Part shown: in pieces, positions 14,587-24,215 of the stretch
Position numbering within the stretch: the first letter of the stretch is position 1
Layout: every line of letters begins with the position of its first letter
DNA from: UBA2108 sp002713215
GTDB lineage: Bacteria; Bacteroidota; Bacteroidia; Flavobacteriales_G; Salibacteraceae
Length of the DNA stretch: 64,000 nt
NCBI GenBank assembly: GCA_937891015.1
Contig: CALAPY010000091.1
Span: 1 to 64,000 of the forward strand
Reading direction: 5' to 3'
The notes under the pieces: generated by a model
The model's input: only the letters and a program-made list of their open reading frames with translations
What the model was told of the DNA's origin: nothing
Databases searched by the model: none
Position numbers and translations under genes: made by a program

Positions 14587-14919
14587 ATGACAATAGGTGA
14601 ACACATAATGCTTCTTAGGAAAAACAAAAAGCTTTCCCAGGCTGCTTTAGGCAAAGCCGTGGGAACTTCAGGTGATATTATTGGACGCTACGAAAGAGGG
14701 ATCATTACTCCATCTATTGAAGTGATTATGAAGATTGCGGACGCTCTTGAAGTTTCTATTGATTTTCTGGTGGGTAAAACCTCTTTGGAAATCGACAAAC
14801 AAACCATGAAACGACTAGAAGACATTTCTAGCCTATCGGTTGAAAACAAAGACTTCGTTCTTAAAATGGTAGATATGGCCATTCAAAACTTTAAAACCAA
14901 ACAGGCCTATACTTCTTGA
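14587..14919 (+). CDS. XRE-family HTH transcriptional regulator
   Basis: 110 aa. The N-terminal cro/C1-type HTH covers residues 3-60 (IGEHIMLLRKNKKLSQAALGKAVGTSGDIIGRYERGIITPS) and is followed by a helical tail. It is divergent from the recombinase operon, the usual arrangement for a repressor of a mobile element. It is followed after 1 bp by the zinc-ribbon gene, so the two form an operon. An identical copy is at 23882-24214. Confidence 0.88.
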   Translation: MTIGEHIMLLRKNKKLSQAALGKAVGTSGDIIGRYERGIITPSIEVIMKIADALEVSIDFLVGKTSLEIDKQTMKRLEDISSLSVENKDFVLKMVDMAIQNFKTKQAYTS

Positions 14920-14920
14920 T

Positions 14921-15439
14921 ATGGAAGATTTTGTTACGTGCCCATACTGCAATGGAAAAGAGGATTTCTCTTCGGCATTTCATGCCCCTGGTGAACTACC
15001 CGAAGAAATTGAAACTTGCTTTGCATGCCAGGACGAAGGAGAAGTTGCTAAACAGGATTTTATTCCAATTGCTAAAAGAGATAATGAGGTTATTTGTATG
15101 TACCCTTTTGAACTGCCTTCCAAAGAAGGTGATGTGTACATGATGCTGGCTCTTGATCTTTTTCCAGATCATTTATTTCGACTTGGATTAGAAAAAGCTA
15201 ATGACATTGAACAGATTCTAAAAAACATTAAACTGCTCATTAAACAAACTCAATTTAAACCAACGAAAGAGGATGCAACTTTTACCTTGGTACTTCATAA
15301 ATACAAAGAGCATAGAAAGGATATTGAAAAACTTATTAAACCTTATGGTGGTCGATTAGTAATTAATGACAGCTTCCTTACTCATTACTTTACTCCAGTT
15401 ATGATGCACCTAACCAATAGTTTGATACAACGCTCTTAA
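14921..15439 (+). CDS. Zinc-ribbon protein of unknown function
   Basis: 172 aa. The N-terminus has two CxxC pairs (CPYC at 8-11 and CFAC near residues 33-36), as in a zinc ribbon. The remainder is helical with no recognised family. It is co-transcribed with the XRE regulator. It occupies the variable position at the outer end of the recombinase module; at the left window edge that slot holds other genes. It may be a cargo or regulatory gene. An identical copy is at 24216-24734. Confidence 0.65.
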   Translation: MEDFVTCPYCNGKEDFSSAFHAPGELPEEIETCFACQDEGEVAKQDFIPIAKRDNEVICMYPFELPSKEGDVYMMLALDLFPDHLFRLGLEKANDIEQILKNIKLLIKQTQFKPTKEDATFTLVLHKYKEHRKDIEKLIKPYGGRLVINDSFLTHYFTPVMMHLTNSLIQRS

Positions 15440-15444
15440 ACACA

Positions 15445-15486
15445 CTTCCTGAAGAATGGCATTGGGGTAAAAAATTAAGCCCCTGA
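15445..15486 (+). pseudogene. Fossil of a gene tail encoding ...EEWHWGKKLSP
   Basis: The 42 nt read LPEEWHWGKKLSP-stop, matching the C-terminus (EWDWGKKLSP) of the small HTH protein at 424-645, including the overlap of its stop with the terminator stem. No start or upstream coding sequence remains. So the zinc-ribbon gene region replaced most of such a gene. A second copy is at 24740-24781. Confidence 0.6.
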
Positions 15487-15501
15487 GCTCTCAAGGGCTT
15501 A
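15476..15501 (-). terminator. Rho-independent terminator after the TPR immunity gene
   Basis: A 12-bp stem (TAAGCCCTTGAG with CTCAGGGGCTTA on the minus strand, one G-U pair) is followed by ATTTTTTA on the minus strand. It would end transcripts that run through tip A and its immunity gene, insulating the recombinase module. Confidence 0.7.
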
Positions 15502-15521
15502 TCTTACTTTCTATTTCCTAA

Positions 15522-15554
15522 CCCGTGCCAGCTTGGAAGCTCGCACTAGCGGGG
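15522..15554. repeat. REP-like bulged hairpin (type 1)
   Basis: Same sequence as 683-715. It lies 21 bp past the stop of the TPR gene, separated from it by the motif GATACAACTAGCTTAAAAAA (minus strand). Confidence 0.6.
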
Positions 15555-15575
15555 ATTTTTTAAGCTAGTTGTATC

Positions 15576-16400
15576 CTATAAACAAAACTTATTGTAATAA
15601 AATAGCCCTTCTTGATTTCCTAAATCCCTTGCAATTTTTAAATTGGCACAGGCTTCTTCAAGATTGTTTAACTCTTCATTTAATAGCCCCATATTTAACC
15701 AAACAAAATCATTGTTCGCATTTATTTCGGTTGACCTTTTAAAGTCCTTAAGCGCATCTTCCCTTTGGCCCATATTATAATAAACCAACCCACGGTTATA
15801 GAAGGGTATTTCACAAGAAAAACAATATTTCAACGATAAATCGAATTGTTCCAAAGCCAATTCATATTGGTTTAATTCCAAATATATCAATCCCAAATTT
15901 GAGTATGGCTCAAATACAGCAGAATCTATCTCAAGTGCTCTTTTAAATCCAATAATGCTTTTTTCGAACTCACCTTTCCCCATATAAATGTTAGCCATAT
16001 TACTCACTGCTGCAGCATAGTTAGAATCTAGCTCAATAGTTTTATTGTAATAGAAAACTGCGCTATCCTTTGAATTTAAATTATCAAATGCCAATCCTAC
16101 TTCAAAAAAATATCTTGCTCTTAAACAACCTCTTTTGATGTTGGTTTTATTAAGTTCAAGAACTCCATAATGATCCTGAATTGAGTTTTTTGATATTGCT
16201 ATCCCAAGCATTGCATCACAATGTCCTGGACTAGCTGCTAAAATTTTATTGAACTCAACTATTGCCTTTTCGTAATCCTCATTTAGCATAAATGATTTCC
16301 CTTGGGCAATCTTTTCATCATTAGATAGCTCATCTGTTTTGCAAGAGCCCAGGATAATAAAAATGGAAATACAAACACCAATCAGTAGTTCTTTATTCAT
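15576..16400 (-). CDS. TPR-repeat lipoprotein, probable immunity protein of tip A (copy 1)
   Basis: 274 aa. The lipobox is ILGSC (Cys20). Six to seven TPR units cover residues 28-270 (for example YEKAIVEFNKILAASPGHCDAMLG, FEKSIIGFKRALEIDSAVFEPYSNLGLIY and REDALKDFKRSTEINANNDFVWLNMGLL). It starts 1 bp after the stop of tip A, so it is translationally coupled to it. A lipid-anchored TPR solenoid could bind the tip in the periplasm. The immunity role is inferred from coupling and from the pattern of the whole array. It is identical to 24871-25695. Confidence 0.7.
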   Translation of the reverse strand: MNKELLIGVCISIFIILGSCKTDELSNDEKIAQGKSFMLNEDYEKAIVEFNKILAASPGHCDAMLGIAISKNSIQDHYGVLELNKTNIKRGCLRARYFFEVGLAFDNLNSKDSAVFYYNKTIELDSNYAAAVSNMANIYMGKGEFEKSIIGFKRALEIDSAVFEPYSNLGLIYLELNQYELALEQFDLSLKYCFSCEIPFYNRGLVYYNMGQREDALKDFKRSTEINANNDFVWLNMGLLNEELNNLEEACANLKIARDLGNQEGLFYYNKFCL

Positions 16401-16401
16401 T

Positions 16402-17361
16402 CTAATTTTTTTCGGTTACTGGGCCAAGGAGTTGCATATCGACACCAACTCCAACATTTTTATTCAGCCCTTTTCCAACACTTAATTTATAAAGCGGTCT
16501 ATGTTCATCTCGTATAACTTGAAACCCATTAACGGTCAAATAAGTCCTTTGACCACCCATTCCTAACAGTGTAGCAGACTCGGTAACTCGCTTGTAATCA
16601 TTTTTAACCGTCATTTTATTTCCAGTTACAGGATTCGTTGTTGTAACATATTCAGTCCTCGTCTCTACCTTTTTACTATAGCTGAAGAAACCCAAATCTA
16701 TTTCAGAATCACTATTAACAGTTACACCATTACTACCAAAGCTAGTAGAACCATCAGAATTCACTTTCGCCTCAGGATTTGCCTTTCCAGCTTTTACCTT
16801 AACTCCTGCATATGTTGTTGCCGTTAATCCTCCTTTTTGAGCACTAAATGGATCAACATTCTTGGGAATAGTTCCTTCTTCGTTTAGGTTTTTCAGTTGT
16901 GCCGGTGGAACAGGAATATCGGTCAAATTATCTTGGGCCAAGGTAACTTTCTTTTTTTCCGTATCTACTTTAGCACCCTTACCAGCTTCTTTAAATTCTA
17001 ACCCTTCTAATTCAACTCCATCAATAACTCTATTTTCGCTAAATGCATAGGGTGAGTTATGAGGATACTCAGGAGCAAGCGGATCTATACTTAAGAACCT
17101 TCCAATTCTAGGATCATGCATTCTGAATTTGTAGTTTACAGAGTTTCCTGTACCTTTAAACTCATCATCATGCTCTTGGCCCTGGAAACCATATCGGTAA
17201 CCATCTGAACTTCCATTCCTCCCTGGTTGAACCATGCCGAATGATAAACCAACTAAAGCCATTTTTTGCGAGGGACCAAAATTTTCTAGACCACTTTTCA
17301 TCTGAACGGGTTTCATTTTTAGGTCTTCCGCTTGGTAATATGATAGTTTTTTACAACCCAT
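16402..17361 (-). CDS. Orphan RHS C-terminal tip A (duplicate of the active tip)
   Basis: 319 aa. Residues 1-40 are the MGCKKL segment; from FGMVQPGRNG on, the sequence is identical to the last 280 residues of the full-length RHS protein at 25697-34738. The core end is GYRYGFQGQEHDDEFKG, RMHDPRIGRFLSIDPLA and SPYAFSENRVIDGVELEG. The tip (about 200 aa) is rich in predicted beta strands (TATTYAGVKVKAGKANPEAKV, VETRTEYVTTTNPVTGNK) with no recognised catalytic motif. It is a by-product of the tandem duplication: the second unit displaced this copy from the RHS core. Confidence 0.8.
   Translation of the reverse strand: MGCKKLSYYQAEDLKMKPVQMKSGLENFGPSQKMALVGLSFGMVQPGRNGSSDGYRYGFQGQEHDDEFKGTGNSVNYKFRMHDPRIGRFLSIDPLAPEYPHNSPYAFSENRVIDGVELEGLEFKEAGKGAKVDTEKKKVTLAQDNLTDIPVPPAQLKNLNEEGTIPKNVDPFSAQKGGLTATTYAGVKVKAGKANPEAKVNSDGSTSFGSNGVTVNSDSEIDLGFFSYSKKVETRTEYVTTTNPVTGNKMTVKNDYKRVTESATLLGMGGQRTYLTVNGFQVIRDEHRPLYKLSVGKGLNKNVGVGVDMQLLGPVTEKN
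17225..17243. repeat. Core/tip junction direct repeat (putative attachment site), copy 2
   Basis: Exact copy of 7930-7948, at the boundary between the two tandem units. Confidence 0.65.
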
Positions 17362-17380
17362 TACTATGTCCCGAAGATAG

Positions 17381-17572
17381 TTATTTATCGTTTTTAAAAG
17401 CTCGGATTACAGCACTAATTGGCAGTAAATTGAGCATAAGCTTTAGTGTAGATTTAACTCGATTAGCAGCCTTATCAGGAAGGCAGGCCTGTAGTATCAA
17501 TATAGTCAATGACCATACGAAGAAGTAAAATGCAATTTGTATCATAACATCGTGTTTTATACTATATATCAA
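17381..17572 (-). CDS. Small membrane peptide (copy 2)
   Basis: Identical to 8086-8277. The same doubt applies as to whether it is a real gene. Confidence 0.35.
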   Translation of the reverse strand: MIYSIKHDVMIQIAFYFFVWSLTILILQACLPDKAANRVKSTLKLMLNLLPISAVIRAFKNDK

Positions 17573-18662
17573 AGTGGTATCCCCACCTTTTACTAATAAC
17601 CCATTTTCGGATTTTCTTTTTCTCTTTTTATAACTCTTTACTTTTTAGCACCTCGCTATTACACGATAAATACTTCTTATGCGACCCTTTCAAGTGAAGT
17701 TTATTTTTATTCCTTCTGAAAGCCCAGTAAATAAAGGTCTGTCAAAGCGATGGTTTTAGAAAGGACAACCGATTTCAGTACATAGGATTTGAGACTTTGA
17801 AAGCGGCATGAAGCATTTTGATTGATGATTAACCAGACCTTTTACATAATGGCTTCTTACAGTACAACCCTTCTCAGGAGCGTCCTGTAAGGCAATTATG
17901 TAAAGTAAGTTCTCGCAGCTCTGCCGTTTGCTCCGCTCCTTACACGGCCTGTTTCCTAGAACCTCTAAGCAGGAAGACAAAAACCCACAGGGTTTTCGTG
18001 ATCGGTTTCATTTCTTTAAAAGAAACAAGCGTGCCTTTTGGGTGGCCAAAAGGCACATAAAAGCCAGTTGGTTGTTTTCATTCATCGCGGCGACAGCTCG
18101 GCTTTAATGGATGAATGCCCCAGCACATTGCTTGATCTGAAAGGAAAGCCGTTCAGGCATTTAGCTATTAAAATGAGCACCCAACGACCGAAGGGAGGCG
18201 GGAGATATTTAATAGATTTCATGCGAAGCATGGCCGAGCGAACTTTATTTGCCAGAGCGGCATTTGGGGCAAAAAAGGAGCCTGCCAAAGGGTTGAAGGG
18301 ATAAGGGCTACTATTCCCTTGGTTAGCGTTGGAGTGCGGCTATTTTACATAGTGTACATTATGACTGACATTTTTTTCCTTCGTTAAATTTCAGATTCTA
18401 AAAATGTGCGACCTGCCTGCCGAAGCTTTAGCGTAGGTACGGGAGCGAACTCATAATGCACATTATGTAACTTAGTCTTTGGAGGTTTTTCATACTTATT
18501 TTCCCAGCGATTAAACAGCCTTTTGACTTGAAGAATGAAAGGCAAGGGGCTGTTAGCTTTTGACAAAAAATAGGTATGATAAACTAGGAGGGTTGGAAGC
18601 GGAACAACAAAATGCGAAGCGATTTTTGGGCATTTTGTTGTGAGGAATAAGCCTTCCCGTAT
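17573..18662. other. Noncoding, hairpin-rich end of the recombinase module (copy 2)
   Basis: Identical to 8278-9367. It holds the inverted repeat 17842-17903, the hairpin 18031-18056, the TTACATA-type pair 18345-18363 and 18452-18470, and the hairpin 18604-18641. No convincing gene. Confidence 0.6.
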
Positions 18663-19346
18663 TTATTCTAACTCTTCTTTTAGAGCGTTAATGAAGACTA
18701 CTAAACAGTCGAGATGTTCACTAAATACTTTCTCCAAGTTATTTGGTTCTTGTCGACCAGTAAGGTTAATATTCTCATACAGGTTTGTAAGTTCACCTCG
18801 TAATTTGTTGGAGGTACTAACTAGGTCTTTATAAATGTCTGACTCAAAGTCAAAATCAAACAAATGACCATACCGAGCATAAAATGTAAATATGAAGGCA
18901 CCATAAGAAACATAAATTTCTACCTGCTCACGTATTTTTGATTTCCCAAGATTAATACCTTCAAGATCAAGGTTACTTGCCTTATCCGTAGTATTTTTTA
19001 GTTCTAGACTAATCATACGAAGAGCCACATTAAGCTTTAGCAAAAAAGCCCCAAGTTCGTCGAATGCGATAATCTTCTTTTCCAAGAGGAACCTTTGGTG
19101 TTGTTCCTGATTGCCATTTTTGGCTATTAATACCGTTATGTAAGCAAGTATTATTAAACTAAAAATTGAGACCAGTGTGTTAGTTGTACCTCCAATAAAA
19201 TCTCCAAACAATGCCCATTCATTTGGATTATTTGATATCAAATTTTCTTTAAAATAAAAAATGTAAGCTGTAAGTGGGATTAAAGAGATTGACAAGGCTA
19301 AACAACCAATAGCAATTAGTTTCCAAGAAAGGTTCTTATTATTCAT
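18663..19346 (-). CDS. AbiC-like two-helix membrane protein (copy 2)
   Basis: Protein identical to 9368-10051. Last gene of the second recombinase operon, with a 1-nt overlap with the JAMM gene. Confidence 0.55.
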   Translation of the reverse strand: MNNKNLSWKLIAIGCLALSISLIPLTAYIFYFKENLISNNPNEWALFGDFIGGTTNTLVSIFSLIILAYITVLIAKNGNQEQHQRFLLEKKIIAFDELGAFLLKLNVALRMISLELKNTTDKASNLDLEGINLGKSKIREQVEIYVSYGAFIFTFYARYGHLFDFDFESDIYKDLVSTSNKLRGELTNLYENINLTGRQEPNNLEKVFSEHLDCLVVFINALKEELE

Positions 19347-19975
19347 TATTCTGCTTTCAGTCTTTTGATCACAGCTACGCTTAGACCTGTTGTTGTGGCG
19401 ATTGTTTCGATATCAACGCCTTTTGCTTTAAGAGCTTTGGCTATTTCTCTGGCCTTGACTTGTTTGCCTTTTTCTTCACCTTTTTCTGCTGCCGCTTGTT
19501 CATACCTTCTTCTGAGTTCGTAGGCTGGAACGTATTTGGTACTTTTTTCTAGTTCTTCATAAAGTCCAGTATCCTTAAAACTGTAGTAGGTCTTATCGGT
19601 AATAATCAGGTGATCTAATACGGGAACGTCCATTATTTTCCCTACCTGGATCAACCGGTCGGTGATGTCTTTGTCGTTTTCGCTGGGTTTAACTTCTCCG
19701 CTGGGGTGGTTGTGAACCAGAATGATTTTAACGGCTCTTTTTTGCAAGGGAACACTAAATACTTCCATAGGTTCTACCAAAGTTCTTTTGATCGTTCCCA
19801 TGCTCACCAATTCAATATTCAGCACCTTATGAGCATTGTCTAAACTAATCGTCCATAGATGTTCCCGGTTCTGATCTATTTTATTTTCCCTGAGCAAAAT
19901 ACGCTGCATGATGCCGTAAATATCATCGGAGCATAAAACTTTGATTTTCTGTGATTCTGTCAACTTAACGTTCAT
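19346..19975 (-). CDS. RadC-family JAMM protein (copy 2)
   Basis: Protein identical to 10051-10680, including the HNHPSGEVKPSEND metal-site motif and the C-terminal HTH. Confidence 0.85.
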   Translation of the reverse strand: MNVKLTESQKIKVLCSDDIYGIMQRILLRENKIDQNREHLWTISLDNAHKVLNIELVSMGTIKRTLVEPMEVFSVPLQKRAVKIILVHNHPSGEVKPSENDKDITDRLIQVGKIMDVPVLDHLIITDKTYYSFKDTGLYEELEKSTKYVPAYELRRRYEQAAAEKGEEKGKQVKAREIAKALKAKGVDIETIATTTGLSVAVIKRLKAE

Positions 19976-19994
19976 TCTGATTTCGTTTGTAAAG

Positions 19995-20210
19995 TTATTT
20001 TTCTTCTTCTATTTCCAGATAGCCTCTTTTTATGGATTCTAAAACCAACTCAACCATATTTTCTGCATCCCATTTTTCCATAATTATCTTCTTGTAACAA
20101 CTCACGGTATTGGTGTGTAGGTTCAACAACTTACAGATTTCTTGTTGAGTATAACCTGCTAGCATCAGCTTAAGGACTTGTTTTTGTCGTTTAGGCAGTT
20201 GAGCTTCCAT
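19995..20210 (-). CDS. LuxR/GerE-type HTH protein (copy 2)
   Basis: Protein identical to 10700-10915. Confidence 0.8.
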   Translation of the reverse strand: MEAQLPKRQKQVLKLMLAGYTQQEICKLLNLHTNTVSCYKKIIMEKWDAENMVELVLESIKRGYLEIEEEK

Positions 20211-20218
20211 TGGCTATT

Positions 20219-21067
20219 CTAAAAGGGATGGTACTTTTCTATGTCTTCGCTCAGGCTTTCTAAGTCGTTGACTAAATAGGCTTCGGTGGAACTCACATAC
20301 CGATGGCCAGCCATGTATTGAACTTCTCTTAGGTTGTAGGTTTTGAGCCAATGAGTAATGACACTAGTTCGGATTTGTTTGGCACTGTCTACTTTGGGAT
20401 TCTGCTTCTTTAAACCCTTCATAAACTTGTACATCACATTGTGGCCGTTGTTGCTTGCTCCGGAACTGGTAAATAGTTTTTCCGATTGTCTGTGTTGAAG
20501 CTGGTATTCCATGAGATCGAGGATCTGAACGGATTCTAACTTTAACTCTCGTTCGTTGCTTTTTCTCCCTCCTGCGATGTAGATCTTCCCTTCTCTTAAT
20601 TTCAAGTCTTTTGCTTCGAGATTAAAGAGTTCTGAAGCATTCAACCCCTGCCAGATCATTAGGCTTAAGATCGCTTTGTTTCGCTTGTTTGTGGGAGTTG
20701 TATTGGGGTAATTTTCATAGAGTTGTTCTAGTTCTTGTTTAGTGAGTATGTGGTAGAGTTTCTTTCGTTTGATTCCTTGGATTTTAATTTGACTAGCCGG
20801 ATTGGGTTGGTTAGATTGGAACATCTCCTTAATAGAGAGATGGTCAAAGTAGTGTTTGAGGCCATTAACAATAAATCCTATAGTCCGCTGACTAGCTGTC
20901 TTTTTTCGGATTTGTATGTAGTGTAATACGTCTCTGTTGGTAGTAGCTTCTAGGATTATGTTTTCTTCTTCTGCCCAGGCACTAAAATGATTAGCTGTAT
21001 TTGCGTAGCTGTTGGCTGTTTTGCTACTGTACCCTTTTTTTAGTAGGTAATCGGTAAAGGCTTTCAT
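20219..21067 (-). CDS. Catalytically degenerate tyrosine recombinase B (copy 2)
   Basis: Protein identical to 10924-11772, with the same substitutions (Arg to Asn in GLNASEL, His to Lys in KQIRTS). That both copies share them only reflects recent duplication and is not independent evidence of function. Confidence 0.8.
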   Translation of the reverse strand: MKAFTDYLLKKGYSSKTANSYANTANHFSAWAEEENIILEATTNRDVLHYIQIRKKTASQRTIGFIVNGLKHYFDHLSIKEMFQSNQPNPASQIKIQGIKRKKLYHILTKQELEQLYENYPNTTPTNKRNKAILSLMIWQGLNASELFNLEAKDLKLREGKIYIAGGRKSNERELKLESVQILDLMEYQLQHRQSEKLFTSSGASNNGHNVMYKFMKGLKKQNPKVDSAKQIRTSVITHWLKTYNLREVQYMAGHRYVSSTEAYLVNDLESLSEDIEKYHPF

Positions 21068-22104
21068 AACTCGTCTTCGTGAGGTTGGTGGATTTCGTAT
21101 TTAGGTATGTTGCTGTAGGGTTGTTCTTGTTCGATTAAATCATGCCTTCTGTTCCCTTCGGCAGATAAATGCGTGTACACCTGAGTAGATTCTAAACTGC
21201 TATGTCCTAAAAAACGACTGATATTTTCTAAACTCATTCCGTTGTCTAGCAAATGGGTAGCTATGGAATGCCTGAGTACGTGTGGTCTTACATTCTTTTC
21301 TTGTAGGGTTACATGGTTGCTTCTTTGTTGTAATAGTTTTAGACGGTGAGCCATACTTTGGGCATTCATTCTCCTTCCTCGTTGGCTAATAAACAATGCG
21401 CTTTCATTTTGATTTTTGATTAGAATGGGTCGCCAATCGTATTGGTAATATTCTAGGTTTTTGAGGCTGATTTTGCTTAATGGTACAAACCGTTCTTTGT
21501 AGTTCTTCCCTTTTCTTACATGTAATATTCTTCTATCGTGATTTAGGTCTTCTACGTCTAAACTGGCTGCTTCTGCCCTTCTCAATCCACAACTGTAAAA
21601 CACGGTAAGCATAGCCACATCTCTATGCGCTGCGGCTTCAAAAAAGCCTGGGTAGCTTCTCGTATTCTTTCCTTCTTCTAGTGGTTGTGCTGCAACGGTA
21701 AAGAGTTCTTTGATTTCTTCGGGGGTTAGGTATTCTATGTCTTGGGCATCTCCTTCTTTCCATCTTATGTTTAGGTTGGGAATTTCTACTCTTCCACTCT
21801 GCCGGAGGTATTCGGCGAACTTGTAAAGTCCTTGTAAGTGCTTGTTTAAGCTGTTATTACTCAATGCTCCGCCTCTTCTCATATTGGTTCGCATTTTTAG
21901 ATTCTCGAAGTGGTTTTTAAAATGGTTGGATTCGAGTTGGCTAATATGGGTGCAGCCCTGCTGCTCTAGGTAATGAAAAAATTCATGGATATAATTGGGC
22001 AGCTGGTAAATGGTGCTTGGAGCATAACCGAGTATGTCGAGCCATTCTTTAAAGCTATGTTCCAAGTATTGGAAAGATTCGTTTTTGAGAAGAAGGTTTT
22101 TCAT
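21064..22104 (-). CDS. Tyrosine recombinase A (copy 2)
   Basis: Protein identical to 11769-12809, with the complete active-site set. Confidence 0.92.
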   Translation of the reverse strand: MKNLLLKNESFQYLEHSFKEWLDILGYAPSTIYQLPNYIHEFFHYLEQQGCTHISQLESNHFKNHFENLKMRTNMRRGGALSNNSLNKHLQGLYKFAEYLRQSGRVEIPNLNIRWKEGDAQDIEYLTPEEIKELFTVAAQPLEEGKNTRSYPGFFEAAAHRDVAMLTVFYSCGLRRAEAASLDVEDLNHDRRILHVRKGKNYKERFVPLSKISLKNLEYYQYDWRPILIKNQNESALFISQRGRRMNAQSMAHRLKLLQQRSNHVTLQEKNVRPHVLRHSIATHLLDNGMSLENISRFLGHSSLESTQVYTHLSAEGNRRHDLIEQEQPYSNIPKYEIHQPHEDEL

Positions 22105-22134
22105 TCGCTTATATCTTTTAGTGAACTTCTTGAA

Positions 22135-23733
22135 CTAGGCGATTACTGCATTGACTTTCTTACTCTTACGTGGTTCATTTCTGGATTGAACCGGTTTTGA
22201 ACGTCCAGCCTCTCTTAAGCTTTCCAAGCTTTCGTCTAATGCTGTATTGATTTTCTCTTGAAGTTGCTGGTATTCTTCGTAGCTCGTGATTTGATATTGA
22301 TAGCCTTGGTTTTTGTTGCCTTTGATTCTTTTCAAGTAGTGGTTATTTACTAAACTTATTGTCCACCGCTTTTGATTACTATCATTGATTCTTAGCTTCT
22401 TTCTAATTTCTCGATTGGTAAAGGCTTTCTTATTCTCTACTTCTAAGTAGGCTTTGATTTGTTCTAGGTAATTTCTACAAGCTCCATTGAGTTCATCTGA
22501 TTTTCTGAGTAGGATTTCTTTCAAGAGTTGGTTAGTTGACTCTATATCTTCAAGAGTTGTTTCAATAAATATTTCTCCAGTTTCTTCATCGGCTTTTTGC
22601 TCTCGTTGGAACTGATTGTAGAAGGTTACTACTTCAATAAACTGTAAATAGTGGTTGTTGGTTCTTCTAGGTTTAAAGACTTCTTTAGGGATTTGTAATA
22701 ATTCTGCAAAAGGGTTCACTACTTTGATTGGCTCTAAGATTCGCTGACAGTTGCGGAGTAATTCTGCTGCTTTTGATTCTTCGTGTTTGTCTATTTTTCC
22801 TGCACTCATTTTCCGTTGATATGCCATAACCAACTGGTCTTGTTCTTCGCTTTCATCCAGGTAAATCAAAAAGGATCTATTGGCATTGTCTTCATAAATC
22901 TGCTCTTTGGTAGTACAACCTGCTACGCTTACTGGCCCTTCTACTATTAGGTGCATCGTCTTGGTTTCTCCTTTACTGTTCTTATGGGCTACGGTTTTAG
23001 ATATTCGCTTTTTGCTTTGTAATTCTCTCAAAGGGTAAAGTGCATTGTCTGCTCCGTCCAAGTCTTCAATAAGTATCAATTTGTTTTTGAGTTCTCGTTG
23101 CCCGAAGTAGTAAAAGGCGTTTTCTGATAGTGTAGTTATTTCTATTCGATCTTCTTCGGGGATTAGTTCCCCAACCTTTTCTTGTAAATGAGTCTTGCCG
23201 GTGCCGCTAGCACCCAAGCTTACAATGTGCAAGGGTTGACTTTGTTTTCTACTGGTGAAGATTAAGTACATCAATAGTCTGTTGCTTTCTTCTCCTATCA
23301 TTCCACTTTTTCCTATGAGTTGATTGGTTCGTTCTAATAAATTCGATTCTTTCAAAAAGTCTTCTGCGGCTTTTCTCTCCTCGGCTGTGAGTGTTGGTGA
23401 TTGATACGGTTCGGGTTGACTCTCTTTGATTTGTTGTAATCGGTATTGTTCTAATTGTTCGGTTAGTTCTGATAAACTGGCCGCTAGTACTGTTGTTCCT
23501 ATTTCTAATTTCTCGGCTGTTTTTCTGATTAGCTTTTCTAGTTGGTTGTCGTTGTAAAGGTCTAGGTTGTGGCGAACTGGTGGTCTTGGTGATTTTTTGA
23601 GTTCGATTTTCAATGTGCTTCGCATTCGGTCTAAACCCTCTAATTTGATTCCGCCTAACACAGTCAGTTTTAAGATTTCATTTTGGTAAATCAGGGATTC
23701 TGGATTGGTTATGTTGAACTTTTTTACTGCCAT
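22135..23733 (-). CDS. Mobile-element P-loop ATPase (copy 2)
   Basis: Protein identical to 12840-14438. The start is at the ATG at 23733; the TACATTTG box is at 23767-23774. Confidence 0.8.
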   Translation of the reverse strand: MAVKKFNITNPESLIYQNEILKLTVLGGIKLEGLDRMRSTLKIELKKSPRPPVRHNLDLYNDNQLEKLIRKTAEKLEIGTTVLAASLSELTEQLEQYRLQQIKESQPEPYQSPTLTAEERKAAEDFLKESNLLERTNQLIGKSGMIGEESNRLLMYLIFTSRKQSQPLHIVSLGASGTGKTHLQEKVGELIPEEDRIEITTLSENAFYYFGQRELKNKLILIEDLDGADNALYPLRELQSKKRISKTVAHKNSKGETKTMHLIVEGPVSVAGCTTKEQIYEDNANRSFLIYLDESEEQDQLVMAYQRKMSAGKIDKHEESKAAELLRNCQRILEPIKVVNPFAELLQIPKEVFKPRRTNNHYLQFIEVVTFYNQFQREQKADEETGEIFIETTLEDIESTNQLLKEILLRKSDELNGACRNYLEQIKAYLEVENKKAFTNREIRKKLRINDSNQKRWTISLVNNHYLKRIKGNKNQGYQYQITSYEEYQQLQEKINTALDESLESLREAGRSKPVQSRNEPRKSKKVNAVIA

Positions 23734-23766
23734 GTTGATAATTATTATTTTAAGACCTATTGGTAG

Positions 23767-23774
23767 CAAATGTA
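23767..23774 (-). promoter_or_regulatory. Putative -7 box, recombinase operon copy 2
   Basis: TACATTTG on the minus strand, as at 14472-14479. Confidence 0.5.
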
Positions 23775-23832
23775 ATTTATCAATCTTAAACAACCAAGCC
23801 CAATACCATTCAATTAAGACATATTAATCCCC

Positions 23833-23840
23833 TATTTTTG
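23833..23840 (+). promoter_or_regulatory. Putative -7 box, XRE operon copy 2
   Basis: TATTTTTG, as at 14538-14545. Confidence 0.45.
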
Positions 23841-23881
23841 CAAATACCCTAATTTAATGGTAGTTTCAAAGACTTTTAGGT

Positions 23882-24214
23882 ATGACAATAGGTGAACACA
23901 TAATGCTTCTTAGGAAAAACAAAAAGCTTTCCCAGGCTGCTTTAGGCAAAGCCGTGGGAACTTCAGGTGATATTATTGGACGCTACGAAAGAGGGATCAT
24001 TACTCCATCTATTGAAGTGATTATGAAGATTGCGGACGCTCTTGAAGTTTCTATTGATTTTCTGGTGGGTAAAACCTCTTTGGAAATCGACAAACAAACC
24101 ATGAAACGACTAGAAGACATTTCTAGCCTATCGGTTGAAAACAAAGACTTCGTTCTTAAAATGGTAGATATGGCCATTCAAAACTTTAAAACCAAACAGG
24201 CCTATACTTCTTGA
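23882..24214 (+). CDS. XRE-family regulator (copy 2)
   Basis: Protein identical to 14587-14919. Confidence 0.88.
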   Translation: MTIGEHIMLLRKNKKLSQAALGKAVGTSGDIIGRYERGIITPSIEVIMKIADALEVSIDFLVGKTSLEIDKQTMKRLEDISSLSVENKDFVLKMVDMAIQNFKTKQAYTS

Positions 24215-24215
24215 T

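Larger units (their letters stand above)
7930..17224. mobile_element. 9,295-bp tandem unit, copy 1 (recombinase module plus tip A cassette)
   Basis: The unit runs from one 19-bp core/tip junction sequence to the next and is repeated perfectly at 17225-26519 wherever I compared them (all encoded proteins and all checked intergenic stretches are identical). It holds the MGCKKL start segment, a hairpin-rich noncoding kilobase, a six-gene minus-strand recombinase operon, two divergent plus-strand genes, terminator and hairpin, the TPR lipoprotein and tip A. The ends coincide exactly with the FGMVQP codons, which points to site-specific insertion. Homologous duplication is the alternative. Confidence 0.8.
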
